Below, one piece after another: positions 49,076-60,129 of a stretch of DNA of 64,000 nucleotides (the stretch's first letter is position 1; every line of letters begins with the position of its first letter). A program made the position numbers and the translations under genes. Source of the stretch: Symbiodinium natans (Eukaryota > Sar > Dinophyceae > Suessiales > Symbiodiniaceae); contig CAJNDS010002157.1 of assembly GCA_905221605.1 (NCBI GenBank), positions 1,124,501 to 1,188,500 of the forward strand. The letters run 5' to 3'. The notes below the pieces were generated by a model, which was not told where the DNA came from, did no database searches, and worked only from the letters and a program-made list of their open reading frames with translations.

Positions 49076-49265
49076 CTGACAAACAGGGTCTAGGGTTTAG
49101 GGTTTATTAGGGTTTAGGGTTTAGGGCTTAGGGCTTAGGGTTTAGGGTTTAGGGTTTAGGGTTTAGGGTTTAGGGTTTAGGGTTTAGGGTTTGGGGTTAG
49201 GGTTTAGGGGTTGGAGCTTAGGGCTTCAACCCTAAACCCCAAACCCCAAACCCTGCGAGTTATTC

Positions 49266-49306
49266 CTTGGGACCGCATCCCTGGCCTCATGAAGGGCCCC
49301 AACTTC
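49266..49306 (-). CDS. Exon, zone G5
   Basis: GCCAAG|GAA to CCCAAG|GA, reading EVGALHEARDAVP; the same frame extends upstream as SQKAK. Confidence 0.5.
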
Positions 49307-50063
49307 CTTGGCTTTCTGGGAGGTTTAGGGTTTAGGGTTTAGGGTTTAGGGTTTAGGGTTTGGGGTTTGGGGTTTGGGGTTTGGGGTTTGGGGTTTGGGG
49401 TTTAGGGTTTAGGGTTTAGGGTTTAGGGTTTGGGGTTTGGGGTTTGGGGTTTGGGGTTTGGGGTTTAGGGTTTAGGGTTTAGGGTTTAGGGTTTAGGGTT
49501 TAGAGTTTAGGGTTTAGGGGTTTGGGGTTTGCGGTTTCGGGTTTGGGGTTTGGGGTTTGGGGTGTGGGGTTTGGGGTTTGGGGTTTAGGGTTTAGGGTTT
49601 GGGGTTTGGGGTGTGGGGTGTGGGGTTTGGGGTTTGGGGTTTGGGGTTTAGGGTTTAGGGTTTGGGGTTTGGGGTTTGGGGTTTGGAGGTCAGGGCTAGG
49701 GTTTAGGTTTTTAAAGGGCCTGTAGTGTTTCAGAGAGGCCTGTAGGGCTTCTCGGGCTTATGGGGCTTATAGTGCTCCATAGGGATTCATAGGGATTCAT
49801 AGGGCTTCGTAGGGTTTATAGGGTTTGTAAGGTGTTTAAAGTTTAGGGTTTAGGAGCTCTGGATTTAAGGCTACGGCTTCAGGCCATTCTTCTTCCTAAG
49901 CCTCAAACCCTCAACCCTGAAGCATACACCCTAAACCATCCCAAAACCCCAAACCCCTAAACCCCAAACCCCTAAACCCCAAAACCCTAAACCCTAAAAA
50001 TCCCCAAGGAGTCTCAGAATGAAGGTTTGGAACTATACAGGGCGTTGTGTGCTCTTGGGGGAG

Positions 50064-50440
50064 GGCTTAGGGCTTAGGGCTTAGGGCTTAGGGCTTAGGG
50101 CTTAGGGCTTAGGGCTTAGGGCTTAGGGCTTAGGGCTTAGGGCTTAGGGCTTAGGGCTTAGGGCTTAGGGCTTAGGGCTTAGGGCTTAAGGCTTAGGGCT
50201 TAGGCTTCGGGCTTAGGGCTTAGGGCTTAGGGCTTAGGGCTTAGGGCTTAGGGCTTAGGGCTTAGGGCTTAGGGCTTAGGGCTTAGGGCTTAGGGCTTAG
50301 GTCTTAGGGCTTAGGGCTTAGGGCTTAGGGCTTAGTTAGGGGGGCTTAGGGCTTAGGGCTTAGGGCTTAGGGCTTAGGGCTTAGGGCTTAGGGCTTAGGG
50401 CTTAGGGCTTAGGGCTTAGGGCTTAGGGCTTGGGCCTTAG
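50064..50440 (+). repeat. Long GGGCTTA array (about 50 units)
   Basis: Nearly pure TTAGGGC over about 375 bp with a few single-base interruptions: the largest homogenised variant block in the window. Confidence 0.9.
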
Positions 50441-50454
50441 GGTTTAGGGTTTAG

Positions 50455-50516
50455 GGCTATGCGGCTGGAGGGCTCCGAGGCCCCAGGGCAGCACCCGGGC
50501 TTGCTTGAGCCATTGG
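50455..50516 (-). CDS. Exon, zone G5 (approximate ends)
   Basis: Reads TQWLKQARVLPWGLGALQPH between the GGGCTTA array and a TTTAGGG stretch. Confidence 0.45.
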
Positions 50517-50640
50517 GTTTCGGGCTTAGGGTTTAGGATTTGGGGTTTAGGGTTTAGGGTGTAGGGTTTAGGGTTTGGGGGTTCAAGGCTTTTCTGAAGA
50601 GCTAAAATCCGTGCTTCAGGTTTCTAGGTTGTTAGGGTGC

Positions 50641-50692
50641 GCTCGACATCCCACGGGCGCGTTCCGACGCTAAGGTTGCTCAGGGCAGGAGC
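50641..50692 (-). CDS. 52-nt exon, zone G5
   Basis: CTTGGAG|GC to GTCGAGC|GC, reading APALSNLSVGTRPWDVE. Confidence 0.55.
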
Positions 50693-50883
50693 CTCCAAGC
50701 CTGAATGGCATGTGAAAACCCATGGAAGCTTAAACCCGAAACCCTAAGCCCTAAGCCCTAAGCCCTAAACCCTGAGCCCTAAAACCGCAAAGTCCCCTCC
50801 TCGACAACCCTGAAAGCCCAACACCCACCCAAGAAAAACACACCTGAGAAGCTCCCTAGGAAGCCCCAATCTAAGGGTGGCCC

Positions 50884-51003
50884 TTGGGACGCTCCCCCTT
50901 GTACTAACGGTCCTTAATGGGGATTCCAGGAGCTCCGATTCTACTAAACCCTAAACCCTAAACCCTGCTAAGGGCTGTTAGTGTAAGGGGGGAAACATCC
51001 CAA
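50884..51003. mobile_element. TIR element family B copy 2 with internal CCCTAAA repeats (120 bp)
   Basis: TTGGGACGCTCCCCCTTGTA at one end, inverted TTGGGATGTTTCCCCCCTTA at the other. Three CCCTAAA units (50945-50966) sit at its centre. Confidence 0.65.
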
Positions 51004-51065
51004 GGTAGTTGCCATGGTCCCTTAGTATGGCCCTGTTTTTGGGGACCCCAAACCCTAAACCCTAA

Positions 51066-52286
51066 AACCGAGCCTCACTGCACGGTTTACCTGCGGACTT
51101 TTGGTTTAGGTCACTCCCCAGCCCCGCCGTCTGCCAGCACCTCTTCACCGATGGGACGTGCACAAATCATGGTCATGCAGCCTTAGATGTTGCAGCGTGG
51201 GCTGTTGTGAGCGCCTCTACTGGAGACACAATAGCAAGTGGCCCACTGAGTGGGATCTGTCAGTCCGTGCCGCGGGCAGAGCTCACGGCCATTTTGGCCG
51301 CAGTCACTTGGGTGCAGCGACATTCGGTTTCCGCTGTTATTTGGTCAGATGCTTTGAACATCGCAGCTGGTTTGGATCTCATGCTTGCAGGACAACCCCC
51401 GTTGCCTACCTGGGAGCACCAGGACCTTTGGCAGCAGATGTGGCTGTTGGTGTCCGGTTTTGAGGCCGGCCGCCTTCGTGTGCAGCACATCCCTTCGCAT
51501 TTGGATCCCGAGCTTTGCAGCAACAGCTTTGAGGAGTGGGTTGCTTTTTGGAACGACAGGGCCGATGCAGCGGCAGCGCTGGCCAATGCACAACGGCCCC
51601 CGAGCACACTGAGTCTTCTGCAGCAGGCGCTCACCTGGCATACGCGGACAGCTGGGCAAATCCGTGCTCTCAGAGCAGTGTATGATGCCATAGCCGACCT
51701 GGTTTGGAAGCCTACCTTCGTTCAGGACGCTGAGGATCTGCCTCGAGATGTCGAAGGCGCTGGCATGCCTCCTGGACTTCCACGAGACGTCTCTCTTGAA
51801 GACATGCTTCCTGTAAGTTGGCGATCACAGGTTGAAGTGAGGACTAAGGGCCTCTCCGCTGAGCTTGCGCTTAGCATCTGTGAGTTTGTGATAGATCAGG
51901 ACGCTGCTTCCCATCAAGTCTTTGAGGTTAGTTGGCTCGAGCTTCTCGCCATGTATGCTTGTAACTTTGGGCCCCTAACGAGAGATGGCAGCAGATTCCG
52001 CGCTGATGACTGTTTTGTAGCCCCTTTGACAGTTGCAGAACAACTACGGCTGTTTCGGAGGGCTGCTAAGTTGCTTATAAGGCTTCTTAGTTTGGACGAC
52101 AGGCTTTTGTACAGGGTCTCCCGCGTCGACCTGGCTTTCGGTTTCCCTCTCGATGGTATCCGTGTTGGGCTTGATACCGGGTTGTGGTTTGAGGGTCGTA
52201 CTATTCTACAGGACTTCACGGCCGGCCGATTTTGCGCCAAGGTTTCACAGCTCATGCGTCCATTTCAGAAGCTTCGGCGTCAGTGA
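51066..52286 (+). CDS. 5'-truncated LINE ORF with RNase H domain
   Basis: Plus strand, against the local gene direction. The frame is open from a CCCTAAA junction at 51066. It has the type I RNase H set: FTDGT (Asp codon 51150), RAEL, WSDALN and HIPSH...FWNDRAD, followed by about 200 residues of unassigned C-terminal region ending at 52286. This matches the C-terminus of non-LTR retrotransposon pol with an RNase H; RT and endonuclease are missing, so the copy is truncated. It lies between exons 50692 and 52579 of a minus-strand gene, so it is intronic. Confidence 0.75.
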   Translation, partial: NRASLHGLPADFWFRSLPSPAVCQHLFTDGTCTNHGHAALDVAAWAVVSASTGDTIASGPLSGICQSVPRAELTAILAAVTWVQRHSVSAVIWSDALNIAAGLDLMLAGQPPLPTWEHQDLWQQMWLLVSGFEAGRLRVQHIPSHLDPELCSNSFEEWVAFWNDRADAAAALANAQRPPSTLSLLQQALTWHTRTAGQIRALRAVYDAIADLVWKPTFVQDAEDLPRDVEGAGMPPGLPRDVSLEDMLPVSWRSQVEVRTKGLSAELALSICEFVIDQDAASHQVFEVSWLELLAMYACNFGPLTRDGSRFRADDCFVAPLTVAEQLRLFRRAAKLLIRLLSLDDRLLYRVSRVDLAFGFPLDGIRVGLDTGLWFEGRTILQDFTAGRFCAKVSQLMRPFQKLRRQ

Positions 52287-52490
52287 CAGGGCGTCACTTC
52301 TTTTCTTAGTTTAGCCCACAGAGGCTACCCAAGGACCAACCTACCGGGACAGCGAGCTGCACTGCTCTCCGCCGTGCACTTGCTGACATGCGTGTGTGCA
52401 TAAAACCCTAAAACCCTAAAACCCTAAAACCCTAAAACCCTAAAACCCTAAAACCCTAAAACCCTAAAACCCTAAAACCCTAAAACCCTA
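52287..52490 (+). mobile_element. LINE 3' UTR running into a CCCTAAAA tail
   Basis: About 115 bp of unique 3' sequence ends GTGTGCAT and is followed by about ten CCCTAAAA units, then CCCTAAA. The element is thus embedded in same-orientation telomere-type repeats on both sides, as for telomere-targeting LINEs. Confidence 0.6.
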
Positions 52491-52578
52491 AACCCTAAAC
52501 CCTAAACCCTAAACCCTAAACCCCGAAACCCTATGCCTCAGGAAGCCCTTTAAAGGCCTCTGCATCCCCAGGGATGGC

Positions 52579-52630
52579 CTCTCATCAAGCCGAGGCTCTC
52601 TTGGATGAGAGACTCCATCTCGCTGGCTGC
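52579..52630 (-). CDS. 52-nt exon, zone G5
   Basis: CTTAG|GC to ATGAGAG|GC, reading AASEMESLIQESLGLMR. Confidence 0.6.
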
Positions 52631-52639
52631 CTAAGTCTT

Positions 52640-53022
52640 TGGGGTTTAGGGTTTAGGGTTTGGGGTTTAGGGTTTAGAGTTTAGGGTTTGGGGTTTAGGG
52701 TTTGGGGTTTAGGGTTTGGGGTTTGGGGCTTAGGGTTTAGGGTTTAGGGCTTAGGGTTTAGGGTTTAGGGTTTAGGGTTTAGGGTTTAGGGTTTAGGGTT
52801 TAGGGTTTAGGGTTTAGGGTTTAGGGTTTAGGGTTTAGGGTTTAGGGTTTAGGGTTTAGGGTTTAGGGTTTAGGGTTTAGGGTTTAGGGTTTATGGCTTA
52901 GGGTTTAGGGTTTAGGGTTTAGGGTTTAGGGTTTAGGGTTTAGGGTTTAGGGTTTAGGGTTTAGGGTTTAGGGTTTAGGGTTTAGGGTTTAGGGTTTAGG
53001 GTTTAGGGTTTAGGGTTTAGGG
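52640..53022 (+). repeat. Long TTTAGGG tract (about 380 bp)
   Basis: Nearly pure from about 52755. The longest near-perfect telomere-type array in the window together with 38003-38346. Confidence 0.9.
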
Positions 53023-53343
53023 CAGGGAAACATGGGTTTAGAGGCTTGGGGCTTCAGGTTAACTCCAAACCCTCAATCGCCAAAACCAAGAGGAAAAAAA
53101 AAGGGCCCCTGAGCTCCTAGGAGTCCCCTACAAGGGTTGCGTGCTGGCTCTGAACCCTGAACCCCAAGCCCTAAACCCTAAACCCCAAGCCCTAAGCCCC
53201 AAGCCCTAAACCCCGAGCCCTAAACCCCAAGCCCTAAACCCTAAACCCTAAACCCTAAACCCTAAACCCTAAACCCGAAAAGCCCTAAACCCGAAACCCT
53301 CAACCCCAAAGTAGACCCCTCAAGCCCCGAGGGCCGCGCCAGC

Positions 53344-53373
53344 CCTTCCGCCAAGTAGTCGTAGATCGAGAAC
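53344..53373 (-). CDS. Short exon, zone G5
   Basis: CTCTGAG|G then FSIYDYLAE. The frame continues as GLARPSGLEG, so the donor may be further left. Confidence 0.5.
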
Positions 53374-53945
53374 CTCAGAGGCAAGAAGACACGCAAGGTT
53401 GCTGGGTTTAGGGTTTAGGGGTCTAGGGTTTAGGGTTTAGGGTTTAGGGTTTAGGGTTTAGGGTTTAGGGTTTAGGATTTAGGGTTTGGGGGTTGGGGGT
53501 CGGGGCTCGGGGGTTGGGTTTTGGGGTTTGGCGTTTGGGGCTTTCGAGTCGCGCGGCTTTTGAGGGTTTCAGGGGTGCGGTTTAGGGTTTAGGGTTTAGG
53601 GTTAAGGGTTTAGTGTAGGGTTTAACTAGGGTTTAGGGTTGAGGGCTTGGGGCTCTCTGGAGGGGGGTTGAACGCCGGAGCCTGACCGTCAGAGCCCCTC
53701 CCCCCCCAAAAAAAGAAATCGCTAACAGCGAACCGACAGGCCCTAAAATCCATCGAAGCCTTGAAAAAGCCACCAAAAGAAACAACCCAAACAAAAAAAG
53801 AAGGCCCCACACATCCCAAATCATGTCCACGCCCACAAGCCCTCGAAAATCCGCCACAGGGCCCAAAAGGCCCCCCCAAAAAAGGCCGTAAGCCCTTCAG
53901 AGCACTCCAAAAACACCGGGACTCACCCTAAAAACAGCCCTAATG

Positions 53946-54037
53946 TAGGGGCCTGAATAATTGGAATAGGGTTTTGGGGGGTTACGATGGTATAATTACA
54001 ACGGGACCATAAGGGAATGCGAATATTCCGGCCCCTA
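53946..54037. mobile_element. Small TIR element (92 bp)
   Basis: TAGGGGCCTGAATAATTGG and inverted TAGGGGCCGGAATATTCG at the two ends, AT-rich centre. Confidence 0.5.
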
Positions 54038-54096
54038 TATTCCCTAAACCCTAAACCCTAAACCCTAAACCCTAAACCCTGTAAAACCCAAATATC

Positions 54097-54150
54097 CCTG
54101 AGCGCCAAGGGCCAGTCGTTGGAATCACCGACCTGGGTGGAACGTTGGGT
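54097..54150 (-). CDS. Exon, zone G5 (approximate ends)
   Basis: ACCCAG|GTC...GCGCTCAG|GG region reads VGDSNDWPLALR. The frame extends upstream as TPAPSPQCSTQRSTQ. Confidence 0.45.
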
Positions 54151-54629
54151 GGAACATTGGGGTGAAGGCGCTGGAGTCCCCTTAAGCACTGAAGCCTGCG
54201 ACCCTTAGGGTTTAGGGTTTAGGGTTTAGGGTTTAGGGTTTAGGGTTTAGGGTTTAGGGTTTAGGGTTTAGGGTTTAGGGTTTAGGATTTAGGGTTTAGG
54301 GTTTAGGGTTTAGGATTTAGGGTTTAGGGTTTAGGGTTTGGGTTTAGGGTTTAGGGTTTAGGGACCCTAAAACCCTGAACACTAATTACAACCCTCAAGA
54401 CTTGAAACCCCGAAACCCGGAAACAGCAAAACCCTCAAACCCTGAAAACCTGCAAACACATGAAGCCCCCAAGGCCCCAAGACCCTGAGCCCTAACACCC
54501 AGAAATCCTAAACACCCTAAACCCTAAACCCCAACCCTACACCCTAAACCCTACACCCTAAACCCTAAACCCCAAACCCTAAACCCTAAACCCTAAACCC
54601 TACACCCTAAACCCTAAACCCTAAACCCA

Positions 54630-54727
54630 CACTCTGCACCTCCTGTCCGAGCAGCAGATTTCGCCGCGCGCACTCGTCCAGAAACGGCTTCCAGCTCCCC
54701 GAGTCGGGGAGGAAGAAATTCTGGCCG
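54630..54727 (-). CDS. About 98-nt exon, zone G5
   Basis: Reads GQNFFLPDSGSWKPFLDECA then RRNLLLGQEVQSV. Single convincing frame; TTTAGGG starts directly at its 5' side. Confidence 0.6.
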
Positions 54728-55099
54728 TTTAGGGTTTAGGGTTTAGGGTTTAGGGTTTAGGGTTTAGGGTTTAGGGTTTAGGGTTTAGGGTTTAGGGTTT
54801 AGGGTTTAGGGTTTAGGGTTTAGGGTTTAGGGTTTAGGGTTTTTTTTTTACTGGAATCACCTTTTTCGGGTTTAGGGTTTAGGGTTGAGAGTTTAGGGTT
54901 TAGGATCTAGGGTTGAGGGTTTAGGGTTTAGGGTTAGGGGGGTCCCAAGCCTCCTCACAAAGGGGGTGCAGTACCCAAAGTAGTCCCTTCTTCTAGGGCA
55001 CAACTTTGGGGTGAGGTTTGGGAGTCCTACCCCCGAAACCGCACAAAACCCTAAACCCTAAACACCACAAGCCCCAGAGTCGAAGCCCCTAAACGAACC

Positions 55100-55155
55100 C
55101 TAAACCCCTCAACACTTTCTGCTCGGGTCGTCTCAGCCCTTCAGCAGATGGGCTG
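55100..55155 (-). CDS. Exon, zone G5 (approximate ends)
   Basis: Reads LQPPSPSAEGLRRPEQKVLR, linker-like. Confidence 0.4.
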
Positions 55156-55636
55156 GGAGGCTGCAGTTTGTAGGGGTTTGGGGATTTGGGGGTGGTCTAG
55201 GGGTTTAGGGGTTTATGGGGTCTGGGGCTTAGGGTAATGATGGTTCCTTGTGCTGAGTCCTTGTCAGAATGCTGCCAGGACTCTTCAGGGTGCACCTTCA
55301 AGAACTGAGCGTCCCTCCGTTCCCTCAGTGCCCTTAACAAAGTATGTGATTTCTAAGGTTCCTTAAATCTGCAACACTGCGTTGGGTCTTTGTAATCCTT
55401 CGTAGGAGCCGTAGCTAGTCTTTCTCCTTAAGCTCCTGGCCGCAACACCCGATCGCCAGAAGACGAAACCAACATCCAGGGTTTTGGGCTTCGCGCTCCG
55501 GAAATGTCTTTAGAACCCAACCCCTAAAACCCAATCCGCAGACCCTGACGAAAATTCCCTGAACCTCTACCCTAAACCCTAAACCCTAAACCCTAAACCC
55601 CAAACCCTAAACCCTAAACCCAAACATAGGGTCCAG

Positions 55637-55716
55637 CAGGCGCACCGGGGCAGACAGGCGCACAGCGTTGGCCCCGAGCTGGGTCGCCTCAGTCTCCAGG
55701 CTCAGGGCGGAAGTCG
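55637..55716 (-). CDS. Exon, zone G5
   Basis: Reads TSALSLETEATQLGANAVRL then SAPVRLLDP. An internal ACTGAG|GC acceptor is possible. Confidence 0.6.
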
Positions 55717-56647
55717 AGGTTAGGGTTTAGGGCTTAGGGTTTAGGGTTTAGGGTGTAGGGTGTAGGGTGTAGGGTGTAGGGTGTAGGGTTTAGGGTTTAG
55801 GGTTTAGGGTTTAGGCTTTAGGGTTTAGGGTTTAGGGCTCCCATCATCTCCAAATTGCCTGGGCCCAAAAAACTTTAAAAACCTTAACCCCCAAACCATA
55901 TGTGAGAGTGAACAGAAGGCCTTAAGCGCCCGTTGTCCAAAATCGTCCTACCGACCGAGAAATGAGGTCGTTTCGCACCCCTGAACCCCCCCCCCCGCCC
56001 GACCCCAAAACTTCGAGTTTAGGGTTTGGGGTTGAGGTTCCCTAAACACTGGTTTCGGGTTGACAGAGCTCCACAGCCAAAGCCGACAGGAGCGCGTGTC
56101 GGTAAACCCTGAACCCTCCGCCGAAAAGCCCCCAAACCCCAAACCCCAAACCCTAACCCTGAAGCCTAAACCCTATCTGTGGTCCCATTTTGGGTCCCTG
56201 TCCCAATGTGGCCCCTTATTCTTTTGGTGGTCTTGGGAGGGTTGAGGCCTCGTGTGGGTCAGCTGCTATTTTGAGGGGAGGTGGGAGGATGCCCTAAACC
56301 CTAAACCCTAAACCCCACACCCTAAACCCTAAACCCTAAACCCTAAACCCTAAACCCTAAAACCCTAAACCCTAAACCCATTTTGGGCTGTAGGGGCTCA
56401 TCTTAGGCCAGACCCCAGAGTAACCTAGGTACCCTCTTGGTGTAAAGGGGTTTATCAATGAACCTAAGGGTCTACTGTGGGTCCAAAACCCTAAGCCCTA
56501 AACCCTAAACCCTAAACCCTAAACCCTAAACCCTAAACCCTAAACCCTAAACCCTAAACCCTAAACCCTAAACCCTAAACCCTAAACCCTAAACCCTAAA
56601 CCAACCCTAAACCCTAAACCCTAAACCCTAAACCCTAAACCCGAAAC

Positions 56648-56800
56648 CCAAGTCTGCACGGTGCTAAGCAACAAAACTTGCGCCAGGCTTGTGCTTCAAT
56701 CAACTGCGTTTTGCCCGAGGTCCCGGCAATAATATCCAGGTCCCGAACTGGCGGATCAGGCATGCAGAGGCATGGGTGTTTTGGGATTTGTTGGGTTGAA
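56648..56800 (-). CDS. Exon, zone G5
   Basis: Reads PDPPVRDLDIIAGTSGKTQL, IEAQAWRKFCCLAPCRL and ends at a GTTTCGGG donor made of the repeat. The frame stays open to 56920 with Pro/Ser-rich sequence. Confidence 0.5.
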
Positions 56801-56989
56801 ACAGGGTTTTCGGGGTTTAAGGGTTGAGGATGTTCAGGTTGGGACTTGCTGCGGGAGGTTAAGTCCAAGAGCGTACAAGCCCAAATCGGAAACCTCGAAA
56901 CCCCACAGCCCTGTACCCCAAACCCCAAACCCCAAACCCTAAACCCTAAACCTCTCGGGCCTCTCGGGACACAACTAGAGAAGTGATGC

Positions 56990-57100
56990 TAGACTATTGA
57001 AAACTATTGACAACGTGGGGCAGACCAGCTTCGTGATCGCCCACGGACATGTGGAAAACAACCATCATTTCCGCCCAAAGGGTGTACCAACACCGTACTG
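56990..57100 (+). CDS. Possible plus-strand exon
   Basis: Reads LLKTIDNVGQTSFVIAHGHV then ENNHHFRPKGVPTPY and a stop. More protein-like than the minus strand here. Could be a mobile-element remnant. Confidence 0.35.
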
Positions 57101-57206
57101 AAGCCCCAAATCCTAAACCCTAGCCCTAAACCCCTAAACCCTTAACCCTTCCCCCTAAACCCCTAAAACCCCTAAACCCCTAAACCCTAGAACCCCGGAA
57201 ACTTAC

Positions 57207-57232
57207 CAAAGCAAGCTCCGCATCCCTCTGTC
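57207..57232 (-). CDS. 26-nt microexon, zone G5
   Basis: CCTGAG|G to GCTTTG|GTAAGT, a perfect donor, reading DRGMRSLL. Confidence 0.4.
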
Positions 57233-57784
57233 CTCAGGCCCTAAACCCTAAACCCCAAACCCTAAGCCCTAAACCCAGGAAGCCCCCACTCTATATCGAC
57301 CGCCTCGGGTTTAGGGGTTTGGGGGTTTAGGGCTTAAGGGTTTAGGGGCTTAGGGATTTAGGGGTTTAGGGGCTTAGGGGACTCACTGAGGCGGCCACCA
57401 TAGAGGCTGGAGAGGAACCTGGCTTCACAAGCGGAAAAGGCTTGACTCAGGACGAGATGAACACATCAATCAGCCAACCCACACAGAGACCATGAAGCTA
57501 GTTTAGGGCATCATGATGCATGATCTTCTCCTAAACCCTAAAACTATTAACCCTAAAACCCCTAGTAACCTTAAAAGCCCTATTAACCCCAAAAGCCCTG
57601 AAATCCCTAAACCCTGGTAACCCTAAAACACCTAGGTAACCTTAAAAGCCCTATTAACCCCAAAAGCCCTGAAACCCCTAAACACTATTAACCCTAAAAC
57701 CCATAGGTGACCTTAACAGCCCGCCCTAAACCCTAAACCAAACCCTAAACCCTAAACCCTAAACCCTAAACCCTAAACCCACTC

Positions 57785-57852
57785 CTGGGATCTGAGTCTG
57801 AGGCGAGCTGTACTTGTCGTTGAACTGGGCGCCCATCATGTGGGGCGTATAC
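57785..57852 (-). CDS. 68-nt exon, zone G5
   Basis: CCCAAG|G to ATCCCAG|GA, reading YTPHMMGAQFNDKYSSPQTQ then IP. Confidence 0.6.
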
Positions 57853-58044
57853 CTTGGGAAGCTTGGAGCCCTGGGTTTAGGGGTTTGGGGGTTTAGGGTT
57901 TAGGGTTTAGGGTTTAGGGTTTAGGGCTTAGGGTTTAGGGCTTAGGGTGTAGGGTTTGGGGTTTCGGGTTTAGAGCTCCGGGCTGAAGTTCTGAAGGGTT
58001 CTCAAAGCTCGGGCTTCGGGTTCTTAGGGTTTCTAAGATAAGGG

Positions 58045-58149
58045 TTGGCATGTTCCCCCTTATACCAACAGTTCCTTAGTGGGGGATTAAAGTAGAGGGT
58101 ACTAGAATCCCTATTAAGGACTATTAGCATAAAGGGGGGAACATCCCAA
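58045..58149. mobile_element. TIR element family B copy 3 (105 bp)
   Basis: TTGGCATGTTCCCCCTTATA at the left and inverted TTGGGATGTTCCCCCCTTTA at the right. Inverted similarity continues to AGGGATT near the centre. Confidence 0.7.
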
Positions 58150-58382
58150 GTTCAGGGGTTCACTGTAGCCTTTGCTGGCTTTGCGGCTGTGGGCAGGTTG
58201 AAGGCTTGATATGAGCCTTCCGCCCCTACACCCCTGCTCTCCTACACGGGGGTTTCCCTTAAGTCTGGGCTCCTTCGGGCTCCCTAAGCCCTAAACCCTA
58301 AACCCTAAACCCTAAACCCTAAACCCTAAACCCTAAACCCTAAACCCCCCCCCCCCCCCAAAAAAAAAAAAAAACAAGGCCA

Positions 58383-58443
58383 CAACTTAGAGACAATCCC
58401 CCGTTTGCACAAACTCGCCCTGGCCATCTGGCACCAATCCTCT
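58383..58443 (-). CDS. Exon, zone G5 (approximate ends)
   Basis: Reads LPEDWCQMARASLCKRGIVS then KLW. A poly-C/poly-A tract separates it from the CCCTAAA array on its left. Confidence 0.5.
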
Positions 58444-58599
58444 GGCAGAGACCCTACACCCTAAACCCTAAACTTTTTTAAACCCGAAAACCCTAAACCC
58501 TAAACCCTAAACCCTAAACCCTAAACCCTAAACCCTAAACCCTAAACCCTAAACCGCAGACGCGTCGCTTTACGGCCTTCAGGCCATGCAACATCGCAC

Positions 58600-58642
58600 C
58601 TGGCGCAGAGGCTTGCTAGGGGCGGGCTTCTGAGCCCCAAAC
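58600..58642 (-). CDS. 43-nt exon, zone G5
   Basis: ATCGAG|G to TGCGCCAG|GTGCG, reading FGAQKPAPSKPLRQ. Confidence 0.6.
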
Positions 58643-59136
58643 CTCGATGTAGGGCCATGGATCCCCACCCGCTTTAGCTACCCCCGCCCAAAAGAAGGCC
58701 CCCAAGTAAGGCTTGAACATCCTAATCCGTAAACCCTAAACAAGTCGTACGTTTGGCCATTCTCAACTTTTCGGGTTAAGCCCCGGCAGCCCCGAACCCC
58801 AAGATCCTCAATCCCTCCCATCCCCCAACTAAATCCCCAAACCCCAGAATTCCTCACCAGAAAAAGCAACCAAAGGCCCAAGAACACCCCCCCCCCAAAC
58901 AAAAAAAGAACAAGACCCCTTCTCCCCCTGGACACAGGCGTATTGTCTAAGAGTAGACTCGCTGACTGTAGGAAATCGGTCAAAAAGAGCTACTTGAGCC
59001 CCAAACCCGAAAGCCCTAAACCCCACACTTTACAACCCCAGACCTTTCTTCAGGAGTCCAATTCGAGAACCCTAAACCCTAAACCCTAAACCCTAAACCC
59101 TAAACCCTAAACCCTAAACCCTAAACCCCAAATCAC

Positions 59137-59189
59137 TCGCAGGAGGAGCTGGTGTTTGCATCTTCGGCCCCGCACTCCGCCAAAGTCGC
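59137..59189 (-). CDS. 53-nt exon, zone G5
   Basis: AATTCAG|GCG to CTGCGA|GTGATT, reading ATLAECGAEDANTSSSC. Confidence 0.6.
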
Positions 59190-59419
59190 CTGAATTCAGC
59201 TGGCCACATCCGGTTTGGGGGGATTTTGGGGGTTTAGGGTTTAGGGTTTTAGGGTTTTAGGGTTTTAGGGTTTAGGGTTTAGGGTTTAGGGTTTAGGGTT
59301 TAGGGTTTAGGGTCTAGGGTTTACGGTTTACGGTTTTAGGGTTTTAGGGTTTAGGGATTAGGGTTTAGGGTTTGGGGTTTAGGGTTGAGGGTTTTTTCGT
59401 TTGGCTTTCTCGTGGCGAC

Positions 59420-59480
59420 CTACACACGAGGCCACGACCGCCACACCGGTGAGGAGGGAGGTGGCGACGAGCATCCTAGC
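59420..59480 (-). CDS. Transmembrane-helix exon, zone G5
   Basis: GCCAG|GC to TGTGTAG|GTCGCC, reading ARMLVATSLLTGVAVVASCV, a hydrophobic helix, consistent with the hydrophobic segment in the terminal exon at 45091-45262. Confidence 0.6.
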
Positions 59481-60129
59481 CTGGCACAGATCTGAGGACG
59501 TTGAGGGGTTTAGGGTTTAGGGCTAGGGTTTAGGGTTTAGGGTTTGGGGTTTTGGGTTTCGGGTTTAGGTCTTAGGGTTTCCGGGTTGGGGCCTGTGTTC
59601 CCCTAAACCTGGTTTAGGGTTTATAGTTTTTCAAAGCCTAAAACTCTAAAATTCTCGAACCCTAGATGGATCGTTTCTAAGCCCGCAACAAGGAGCCCAA
59701 CCTCCAGATAGCTTAGGGCTTAGGGCTTCGGGCTTCAGTAGGGTCGGAGTGGACTTAGTAGGGGTCAGTAGGGGCTAGGAGGGCTTCGAAGGGTTTAGGT
59801 TCAAGATGGGTCCTAGCTATGGATCAAGGTGAGGAACCCACACTTTGTGCAGCGCTCCCGTCGCTGGACCTCTAGGGGTTGTGCCTTGGCCCCTTAAGGT
59901 TGTATCCTTGGGTCTTGCTGGCCCTTTTAAGGATCCTGAATTCAGGGATGGCCCCTTACTAGACCCCCTGAAAAAGTATAACTGAACATGACCCTCTGGA
60001 ACCCAACAAGGGAAAGCACAAAATCTCCCAAGGGCCCTCTTGTCTGATAACTGTAACTCCTAAACCCTGAACCCTAAACCCTAAACCCGACATCCTAAAC
60101 CCTAAACCCTAAACCCTAAACCCTAAGAT

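Noticed and set aside
53622-53879. Minus-strand frame of 85 codons (Gly/Phe-rich)
   Set aside because: It lies in an intron-type segment flanked by TTTAGGG on the left and CCCTAAA on the right and is compositionally like its repeat-poor intron neighbours.
58700-59030. Minus-strand frames at 58678-59026
   Set aside because: Low-complexity G-rich translation with no splice-edge support; more likely intron.
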